From an uncultured Clostridia bacterium (lineage in GTDB: Bacteria; Bacillota; Clostridia; Christensenellales; Borkfalkiaceae), in the NCBI GenBank assembly GCA_947625555.1, contig CANQOT010000002.1:1-64000 (forward strand): a DNA stretch of 64,000 bases, read 5' to 3'. The notes beneath the pieces are model-generated. The model was not told where the DNA came from and searched no databases. It worked only from the letters and a program-made list of their open reading frames with translations. The stretch's first letter is position 1; each line of letters starts with the position of its first letter. This document shows positions 57,377 through 64,000 of the stretch, in pieces. The translations under genes were made by a program, and so were the position numbers.

Positions 57377-58579
57377 TTAATTTTTACGATAGTCATCGGC
57401 GATCGCTTCCGCGAGGGCGGAGAGCGCGGGCAAGTCCTCCTCTTTGACGGAGGAGAGGATCCTCACCGTTTCGCCGAGCTGTTCCATGTTCTTCATGCCT
57501 TCGATCTCCGCCTGCATGAGCGTGCCCGCCTGCGGCGCCCAGCTGCCGTTTTCGACGAGGGCATACTTCCTCCCTTGGAAGAAGTGCGCTTTGAGGTCGG
57601 AAAGGAGCTCGCCCATGCACAAAAAGATGCCGTTGTTGTGGGTGCAGGACGCAAACACGACGTGCGAATAGCGGAAGGCTTCGGCGAGCAGATCGCAGAC
57701 ATGGGTATTGGAAACGTCGTAGATCTTCACAAAGACGCCCCTCTTCGCGAGGTCGGCCGCCAAGATCTCGGCGGCGTTTTGCGTGTGGCCGTAAATGGAG
57801 GCGTAGAAGATGGCGACGCCCTTCTCTTCGGGCTCGTACTTGCTCCATGTATCGTATTTTTTAAGATACCATGCGAAGTTTTCCCGCCAGATGGGGCCGT
57901 GCAGGGGACAGACGAGACGGATATCGAGCGCGGACGCCTTTTTGAGGACGTTTTGCACCTGAAAACCGTACTTCCCCACGATATTGAAGTAGTATTTGCG
58001 CGCTTCGGAGAGATATTCGTCCTCGAAGTGTGCTTCGTCGGCAAAGATCCCGCCGCCGAGCGCGCCGAACGTCCCGAAGGCGTCGGCCGAAAACAGGATC
58101 CCCTCTTCGGGGATATAGGTCATCATGACCTCGGGCCAGTGCACCATGGGCGCAAAGACGAAGGTGAGCGTATAGCCGCCCACGGACATGGTATCCCCCT
58201 CCTTCACGAGAAGGACGTTTTTGCCCGAAAACGGGAAGAAGTTTTTGAGCATGCCCGCGACCTTTTGGTTGGTGACGACGGTGACGCCGGGATGCCTTTC
58301 GAGGAGGCGCAAAAAGGTCGCCGAATGGTCGGGCTCCATGTGATGGACGACGACATAGTCGAGCGGCCTCCCGCCGAGGGCGTAGTCCAAATTTTCGAAG
58401 AAGAGATCGGCGACGGCCGTATCCACGGTATCGAAGAGGGCGGTCTTTTCCCCTTTGAGCAGATAGGAATTGTAGCTCACGCCGCGGGGGACGGGGATAT
58501 AATTTTCGAAGAGTTTGATCTTCCTGTCGTTCCCGCCGAGGTAGCAGAGGTCTTTTTGGATGTGAATGACGTTTTGCAT
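57377..58579 (-). CDS. fprA: Flavodiiron protein (A-type flavoprotein)
   Basis: 400 residues. N-terminal metallo-beta-lactamase-like di-iron domain with HHMEPDH (H-x-E-x-D-H) and a HW site (APMVHWPEVM), then a C-terminal flavodoxin domain (AIFYASIYGHTQNAAEILA). Reduces oxygen to water or NO to N2O, protecting an anaerobe; fed by the rubredoxin next door. Promoter at 58601-58629. Confidence 0.95.
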   Translation of the reverse strand: MQNVIHIQKDLCYLGGNDRKIKLFENYIPVPRGVSYNSYLLKGEKTALFDTVDTAVADLFFENLDYALGGRPLDYVVVHHMEPDHSATFLRLLERHPGVTVVTNQKVAGMLKNFFPFSGKNVLLVKEGDTMSVGGYTLTFVFAPMVHWPEVMMTYIPEEGILFSADAFGTFGALGGGIFADEAHFEDEYLSEARKYYFNIVGKYGFQVQNVLKKASALDIRLVCPLHGPIWRENFAWYLKKYDTWSKYEPEEKGVAIFYASIYGHTQNAAEILAADLAKRGVFVKIYDVSNTHVCDLLAEAFRYSHVVFASCTHNNGIFLCMGELLSDLKAHFFQGRKYALVENGSWAPQAGTLMQAEIEGMKNMEQLGETVRILSSVKEEDLPALSALAEAIADDYRKN

Positions 58580-58600
58580 ATCGATTGCTCCGTAATAGAG

Positions 58601-58629
58601 ATTCTACTATATTTTGCGCGAAAAAGCAA
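58601..58629 (-). promoter_or_regulatory. Promoter of fprA-rubredoxin
   Basis: Minus strand TTGCTT (58624-58629), 17-bp spacer, TAGAAT (58601-58606). Confidence 0.75.
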
Positions 58630-58758
58630 CCGTACAAACGGAAAAATTTTCGGACGGCTCCCCCTTGTAAAATCATGCAAATATGCGCAAAATTATGATT
58701 ATTTCGCGGAATTATGCGATGAATTGCGTGAAATGGGCAACTTCTCCCCGCAAAACCG

Positions 58759-58787
58759 TTGCAAAAGGCGCGATCATATGCTATAAT
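58759..58787 (+). promoter_or_regulatory. Promoter of lipoprotein 58816
   Basis: TTGCAA (58759-58764), 17-bp spacer, TATAAT (58782-58787). Upstream AT-rich DNA (58671-58735) holds atgcaaat and atatgcgcaaaattatg. Confidence 0.83.
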
Positions 58788-58815
58788 ATATCGGTAAAAC
58801 AGACGGAGGTCTGCT

Positions 58816-61236
58816 ATGAAACTGTGCAAAAAGATCCTTTTCCCCGTGCTCTCCCTGCTCTTCGCGCTGGGCATTGCCTGCTTTGCCGCCGCGTGTGGGG
58901 GCGGGCGGGAAAAGCAAAATTGCGTCTTTGCGGTGACTGTCGCCTGCGAGGATGCGGACGCGCTCGGAAGCGTCGAAGTCTCCCTCAAAACAGAGGACGG
59001 CGAGGCCGTCGAAAACGGCGGGCCCAAAGCTCTGACGGGGGGCAAGGCGACTTTCGAACTCCCCTCCGCGACCTATAAGGTCGTCCTTTCGGGCGTCCCC
59101 GAGGGCTACCTTTGGGATCCCGCGTGGGTGAGCGAACAAAATCCCAACGCCACGGTGACGCTCGTCCCCGGGGTGCAGAAGATCGAATATGTCGTGACCG
59201 CCGTCGACGAGGCGGGCGCTCCCCTTGCGGGCGCCCTCTTCTCCCTGCTGAACGAAAGCGGGGAAACCGTCGCCTCGGCCGAGACGAAAGATAGCGGCAA
59301 GGCCACCATCAAGGCGCCCCCCGCGAGCTATACCCTCCGCGCAGATCTTGCGCCCGAAGGGTACACCGTGACCGCGTTTGAGGGTACCATGTCCGAGAGT
59401 GCACCCTCGAAAACGGTGACGTTCCACGCACTCGACAAGGTCGACGCCTTCGACGAGGCCTTCCGCGGAAGCTGGCGCGCCATCGGGAAGGAGATCGCGC
59501 TCCTCATCAATTCCACCTCTTTGAATTTCAACTCCGAGCGGCTCAACGCCTATGCGGGCGAGGACGGGGCCATTCTCTTTTGGGCGGGCTCGGACGTGTA
59601 CACCCTTGCGCCCTACGAGGGGCTCGAAGGGGCGCTCATGCTCACTTTGGGCGACGAGACCCTTCCCCTTCTGCCCGAAAAGGGCCTCGCCTATGTCGCC
59701 GTCCCCTCAACATTGGAGGGCACATGGACGATCGCAGACGAGGAGGGCGGCGTTCTCTTCACCATCCTCCTCAACGGCAGCACCTTCACCCTCGGCGGGA
59801 CGGACGGCTATATCACCCTCTATGAGGACGGCGAGGAGACCGCGCGCCTTATCGGCATCATCGAGACGGGCGAAGGGGGCGGCGTCTACTTCATGACCTA
59901 TGATAAGAACACGGGCGGGCTCTCGGTCCCCGGGTTCGAGGTCCCCTTCTTCAAATCGGGGGCGGGCACCTCGGCCGATCCCGAAGTGCTCGGCGTGCTC
60001 GCAGGCGATTATTCCTATACCCTCCTCGCGACGGGCCAGCTCGCGGGCGGGTTCTCGGAACTTTGGATGTACGCGAGCGTCTACCTCACCTATACGGCGG
60101 GCCCCTCCGACGAGACCTATACCCTCATCGTCACCAACTACGACCTCATCTTCGAGGTCGCGCGCGCCGATGCCGACGAAAACGACACCCATGCCGTGCT
60201 CTTGAATTGGGATAAGATGGGCGCGAGCTCCAACTATGCCTCCTTTACCCTCAAAGCGAACACACAGTACAACATCACGATCTCCAACAGCAAGACGAGC
60301 ACATCCGAACTCCCCCCCTGCAAGATGACCTTCTCCATCCATGAGGGTGTGGAAAAGGCGCCCGCAAAGCATTCCGTCCCCGCCTCCTTCCACGGGATCT
60401 GGTACAATAAGGCGGACGATAACGACCGCCTCGTCATCACCGAAGGGGCGATGCGCTGGGAGGACGATACCATCGTGTGGGGCGGAAAGGCGATGCAACT
60501 CGTCAGCGCGGCGGGCAATATCCTCACCGCCTCGCTCGACGGCAAGACGTGGACGTTCACGCGCGAAGAGGCCGTTCTCACGGGGACTTGCGGGCAGGAG
60601 ACCGCAGTTTTCAGCCTCCTCTCCAAGAACCCCAAGTCGGCGCCCATCCCCGGGGTGTACAGCGGGCTTTGGATCTGCGAGAACGCCCCCTCGGGCCAGA
60701 CGGAATACCTCTATATCGTTGCCTTCACCGCGACGGGCATCTGGCCCGAGATCGAATACCTCGATAACGGCGCCTTCTATTGGATGGGACGGGCGGCCGT
60801 CGTCACAGAAGCCTCCCTCTTTGGGCTGACCATCGTCATGGACGACCTCGTATGGGAGGGCCGCTACGATTCCACCGCGGTGGGCGCCACCCTCACCATC
60901 ACGCGCGAGGGCGAAAGCTACGTCTTTTCCGCCCCCTCCCGCTATGCGACCGACTTTTCCGCCCTTCTCGGCGATTGGGCGGCCGATGGGTACCAAGTGC
61001 ATATCACGAAGGATACCTTCATCTTCAACGGCGTCGTCCTAGCGGGGACCGACGGCAGCGTCGACGAATTCGGCGATCTCATCGAAGTGGCGTCGAAGAT
61101 CGTCCTCATCGAAAACAGCCTCATGTTCTGCGTGGAAGGAAGGTTCTACACCCTTTCAAAGACGGGTTCCGTCCTCACGCTGACCGTGCTCAACACGCAG
61201 ACGGAAACGACGCTCTCCCCCGCCCCCGCGGCCTGA
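58816..61236 (+). CDS. Large beta-rich lipoprotein
   Basis: 806 residues. Lipoprotein signal, lipobox AAAC with Cys27; GGAGG site. Residues ~35-105 and ~112-185 look like prealbumin/Cna-B-type beta domains (YVVTAVDEAGAPLAGALFSL then GYTVTAFEG). The rest is built of lipocalin-like strand repeats of the form G-x-W-x-I...F-T-L-x-G (for example TLEGTWTIADEEGGVLFTIL). Its N-terminus is clearly paralogous to the next gene, 61462 (VTVxCxxxxALxxV...GEAVExGxxKALTxGxATF). Function unknown; extracellular. Confidence 0.84.
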   Translation: MKLCKKILFPVLSLLFALGIACFAAACGGGREKQNCVFAVTVACEDADALGSVEVSLKTEDGEAVENGGPKALTGGKATFELPSATYKVVLSGVPEGYLWDPAWVSEQNPNATVTLVPGVQKIEYVVTAVDEAGAPLAGALFSLLNESGETVASAETKDSGKATIKAPPASYTLRADLAPEGYTVTAFEGTMSESAPSKTVTFHALDKVDAFDEAFRGSWRAIGKEIALLINSTSLNFNSERLNAYAGEDGAILFWAGSDVYTLAPYEGLEGALMLTLGDETLPLLPEKGLAYVAVPSTLEGTWTIADEEGGVLFTILLNGSTFTLGGTDGYITLYEDGEETARLIGIIETGEGGGVYFMTYDKNTGGLSVPGFEVPFFKSGAGTSADPEVLGVLAGDYSYTLLATGQLAGGFSELWMYASVYLTYTAGPSDETYTLIVTNYDLIFEVARADADENDTHAVLLNWDKMGASSNYASFTLKANTQYNITISNSKTSTSELPPCKMTFSIHEGVEKAPAKHSVPASFHGIWYNKADDNDRLVITEGAMRWEDDTIVWGGKAMQLVSAAGNILTASLDGKTWTFTREEAVLTGTCGQETAVFSLLSKNPKSAPIPGVYSGLWICENAPSGQTEYLYIVAFTATGIWPEIEYLDNGAFYWMGRAAVVTEASLFGLTIVMDDLVWEGRYDSTAVGATLTITREGESYVFSAPSRYATDFSALLGDWAADGYQVHITKDTFIFNGVVLAGTDGSVDEFGDLIEVASKIVLIENSLMFCVEGRFYTLSKTGSVLTLTVLNTQTETTLSPAPAA

Positions 61237-61250
61237 ACTTCTGCCTTCCG

Positions 61251-61283
61251 CAATGCCCCCTCTCTGAGGGGGCGTTTTTTTGT
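61251..61283 (+). terminator. Terminator of lipoprotein 58816
   Basis: Stem gccccct / agggggc and seven T. Confidence 0.85.
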
Positions 61284-61374
61284 TCGCGAAATACAAATAT
61301 GCAGAAAATCACATGAAATTATAGAAAATATGCAAATATTCATATATTTTCATCAAGAACCATGTTAATTTTAT

Positions 61375-61403
61375 TTGCATTTTTGTAACAAATGTGATAA
61401 AAT
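61375..61403 (+). promoter_or_regulatory. Promoter of lipoprotein 61462
   Basis: TTGCAT (61375-61380), 17-bp spacer, TAAAAT (61398-61403). The leader has a short GC hairpin (61419-61440). Confidence 0.72.
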
Positions 61404-61461
61404 ATCATCAAATATAAAGGAACGCGCGCGGCGCGTTTCCCCATTTATTCAGGAGGTCAGT

Positions 61462-64000
61462 ATGAAAATGTTCAAGCGGATCATGCTCGCGGCTCTCTCC
61501 CTCTGCATGGCGCTCGGCATCGTCGGTCTTGTTGCCGCTTGCGGCAAGAGCAATGCAAAGAAGATCGACTATACCGTCACCGTCACCTGCACCGAGACGG
61601 AAGCGCTCGCGAACGTGAAGGCCGGACTTACGACTGCGGAGGGCGAGGCCGTCGAAGGCGGCGAAGCAAAGGCCCTGACGGACGGCGCGGCGACGTTCAC
61701 CGTGCTCCCCGGTACCTATCAGGTCGTCCTTACGGGCGTGCCCGAAACGTACGAATACCAGCCGGCGACGCTCACCGAAACGACGACCACGGCGACGATC
61801 ACGCTCACGCAAAAGACGCCCGTAGGTCCCCAAGGGCCCACCATCGACGCCAAATATAACGGCACTTGGTCGAATGCCGATCACACCCTCGTCGTCGACA
61901 CCGAGAAGGGCACAATCACCCTCGACGGCACGCAGGCGACCGATATCGCCGAAGACGAGACGGCGGGCTACACCTTCCAATGCGGCGGCAAGACGTGGTC
62001 GCTCTACTTCCCCATCGAAGATCCCGAGACGCTCTGCCTCGACGACGGCGAAGATGATTTCAGCGAACTCACAGCGGGGACCTATGTTCCTCCCACCCCC
62101 GCCACGATGCCCTCGGACTTCCCCGCAAAGTGGTATGACGAGGACGAGACGGAAGCCATCGTATTCGACGGCGCAACCTTCACGTATATGGACGAAGAGG
62201 GCGTCGTGACCGCCGTCACCGATAACAAGGACGGCACCTACACCATTACGGCGACCTATATGGAAGACGAGATCTCCTTCACCTGGACGAAGGCAGACTT
62301 CACCCTCTCCTTGACCGTGTACGATACGCTTGTCACCTACTATGCCGAGGGACACGTGCCCTTCCATATCAACGGCGTATTCGACGGAACGTGGACCTCT
62401 TCCGACGGCGAAACGACCATCGTCATCGACGCCGAGGGCGCCACGATCACGATCGGAGAGGATGCCGCGACGGGCATTGCGCTCGCCGCCGACGGTTCCT
62501 ATACCTTCACTTGGAACGGGGAGAGCTGCTCGATCTACTTCGTCGACGATGACTATACGACGCTCTACTTCGAATATGGCAATGAACTGATCGAGCTCTA
62601 CCCCGAAGGGCATGTGCCCCTTCATATCGCACCTGTTTACGACGGGACATGGGTCTCTCAAGACGGCTCCACGACCATCGTTATCGACGCAGACGCAAAC
62701 ACCATTACGATCAACAATACTGCCGCGACAGACATCACGGAAGGTGCTATCGCCGGCTACGACTTCACTTGGGATGGGAAGAGTTGCTCCGTGTACTTTG
62801 TGCAGGAAGACTATACCACGCTCCTTTTCGATTGCGGCGACGATGAACTGATCGAGCTCTACCCCGAGGGGCACGTGCCCGAGAAGAAGGAACCCGTCGA
62901 TAGCATGCCCGCAGGCTTCCCCACCGAGTGGGAGAGCGACGGCGAAGAGCTCACCTTCACGGGTTCCACTTTCACTTATATGGACGAAGAGGGCTTCGTG
63001 TATGAGATCGACGGAAACACTTTCCATGCCCTCTATCAAGATATGGAATGCGTCCTCACATGGGATCCCGAGGCGCATACCCTCACTTTGGGCATGGAAG
63101 GCGTCGATATGAACGTGACGTTTAACGAAAAGGGCTACACGCCCGCAGGCCCCGTGGAGATGCCCGAAGGCTTCCCCACCGAATGGACTTCGGATACGGG
63201 TACCCCGCTCACCTTTACCGGCGCGTCCTTCGATGACGACGGCACGACGGGAACTGTTACGAAGGTCGAACACAACCAAGACGGCACCTATACCTTCACC
63301 GCGACCTACGGCAGAAACAACACCGAGATCACCCTCGTTTGGGATCCCGAAGCAGAGACGCTTACGATGAAAGCAGCCTACGGGGATACCGTCTACACCC
63401 CCGCGACCCCCGTTGAAAACGCCGATATCGACGCTTCCTTCGACGGGACTTGGGTCGGCGACACCGAAGACGGCGACATGCACTTCGTTGTTGTCATCGA
63501 CGCGGAAAACGATACCATCACCCTCAACGGAAAACCTGCCACCAAGATTGTTGCCAACGAAGAAAACGGCGGCTACGACTTTAATTGCGACGACAACGAT
63601 TGGACCATCTTCCTTTACGTTGGCAAGCTTACCATTTCCGACTCGATCGGATATGTGACCGCCGACCTCACCAAACAGGTGGAAGAGGTATTCGATCCCG
63701 CGGTATTTCTTGCCCTTGAGCTCAACGGGACATGGTTCGCCGACGCATACATCGGAGCTTACACGCAGGTGCCGATCAAGCTCACCTTCACAAAAGATAG
63801 CCTCGAAGTGAAGTTCGCTTTGAACGGGACGGATAGCACGGGCACAGTGACGGCATACGACGACGCCACGAAGACCATCACGGCCGTGATCGGCGGCGAC
63901 ACCTACTATTTCGTCTACGATCCCGAAACCGACCGCATGACCGACGGCAACCCCGAGGGCGCCGATTCCACCAAGAACTATGGCCCTTATATTCACTATA
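61462..64000 (+). CDS. Large beta-repeat lipoprotein, 3' end beyond window
   Basis: 846 residues to the window edge without a stop. AGGAGG site. Lipobox VAAC, Cys27. First ~110 residues match the paralog 58816 (Cna-B-like domain ending TITLTQKTPVGPQGP). Then at least six repeats of ~75-90 residues with the pattern Y-x-GTW-x-S-x-x-G-x-TTIVID...TITI...Y-x-F-x-W-x-G-K-S-C-S-V-Y-F. Acidic and Thr-rich. Unknown surface protein; repeat number could be larger outside the window. Confidence 0.85.
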   Translation, partial: MKMFKRIMLAALSLCMALGIVGLVAACGKSNAKKIDYTVTVTCTETEALANVKAGLTTAEGEAVEGGEAKALTDGAATFTVLPGTYQVVLTGVPETYEYQPATLTETTTTATITLTQKTPVGPQGPTIDAKYNGTWSNADHTLVVDTEKGTITLDGTQATDIAEDETAGYTFQCGGKTWSLYFPIEDPETLCLDDGEDDFSELTAGTYVPPTPATMPSDFPAKWYDEDETEAIVFDGATFTYMDEEGVVTAVTDNKDGTYTITATYMEDEISFTWTKADFTLSLTVYDTLVTYYAEGHVPFHINGVFDGTWTSSDGETTIVIDAEGATITIGEDAATGIALAADGSYTFTWNGESCSIYFVDDDYTTLYFEYGNELIELYPEGHVPLHIAPVYDGTWVSQDGSTTIVIDADANTITINNTAATDITEGAIAGYDFTWDGKSCSVYFVQEDYTTLLFDCGDDELIELYPEGHVPEKKEPVDSMPAGFPTEWESDGEELTFTGSTFTYMDEEGFVYEIDGNTFHALYQDMECVLTWDPEAHTLTLGMEGVDMNVTFNEKGYTPAGPVEMPEGFPTEWTSDTGTPLTFTGASFDDDGTTGTVTKVEHNQDGTYTFTATYGRNNTEITLVWDPEAETLTMKAAYGDTVYTPATPVENADIDASFDGTWVGDTEDGDMHFVVVIDAENDTITLNGKPATKIVANEENGGYDFNCDDNDWTIFLYVGKLTISDSIGYVTADLTKQVEEVFDPAVFLALELNGTWFADAYIGAYTQVPIKLTFTKDSLEVKFALNGTDSTGTVTAYDDATKTITAVIGGDTYYFVYDPETDRMTDGNPEGADSTKNYGPYIHY

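Noticed and set aside
61408..63996. An 862-codon open frame on the minus strand opposite the last lipoprotein
   Set aside because: No signal or domain; the plus frame has a lipobox, AGGAGG site and regular repeats. The reverse openness follows from codon use.

Overview
The window is a compact, GC-rich bacterial chromosome segment from a Gram-positive anaerobe, most likely an uncultured gut Clostridia lineage (Christensenellales-like). Support for this: AGGAGG-type ribosome sites, HslVU and the dprA-topA-trmFO-hslVU order, ECF-type vitamin uptake proteins, a MurF with an N-terminal membrane domain, a rubredoxin plus flavodiiron protein pair, and many large lipoproteins with BspA-type leucine-rich repeats or other beta-rich repeats. 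The taxonomic placement is inference. I saw no rRNA, tRNA, CRISPR array, transposase or phage gene.

Layout. 1-5.3 kb: a truncated repeat lipoprotein, a divergent XRE regulator, yhbY-obg, and a second repeat lipoprotein behind a long hairpin leader. 5.7-11.4 kb: a zinc membrane peptidase, then a tight minus-strand operon tsaE-tsaB-rimI-hydrolase-murF-ddl. 11.4-14.8 kb: riboflavin uptake gene under an FMN riboswitch, a small protein with its own divergent XRE regulator, trxA and hisS. 15-25.4 kb: a minus-strand run from a membrane glycosyltransferase-like protein through comM, dprA, topA, trmFO, hslV, hslU. 25.5-32.8 kb: rplS, vanW-like, PHP, recF, divergent dnaA, mnmG. 33.4-37.8 kb: two more repeat lipoproteins, an XRE regulator, and a protein resembling a catalytically dead tyrosine phosphatase. 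38-44.9 kb: thiamine uptake gene under a TPP riboswitch, then the operon pyrH-frr-uppS-cdsA-dxr-rseP. 45-51.8 kb: two giant lipoproteins and an XRE regulator, sitting where rpsB-tsf would normally join pyrH. 51.9-58.6 kb: rpsB-tsf, ysxC, lon, rubredoxin and flavodiiron protein. 58.8-64 kb: two paralogous lipoproteins, the last cut by the window end.

How it fits together. The housekeeping genes cover cell wall precursors (ddl, murF, uppS, dxr), lipid head-group supply (cdsA), translation (rpsB, tsf, rplS, frr, hisS, tsaB/E, rimI, mnmG, trmFO), proteolysis (lon, hslVU, rseP), replication and transformation (dnaA, recF, topA, dprA, comM). Interleaved is a surface layer of eight large lipoproteins. 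Three of them are paired head-to-head with a small XRE regulator.

The most interesting signals are: (1) these XRE-lipoprotein modules, with back-to-back promoters and inverted repeats placed exactly in the promoter spacers; in two of them both -35 boxes use the same TTGTCAA; (2) an 11-bp word, TACCATGTCCG, that I count nine times on both strands, in different reading frames and between genes, in a window that also carries dprA and comM; (3) several promoters whose predicted start point falls at or within a few bases of the start codon, with no ribosome site; (4) a long nested hairpin starting exactly at a predicted transcription start; (5) a Cys/His-rich module shuffled among the lipoproteins. 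Family assignments come from reading motifs by eye; no database search was run.
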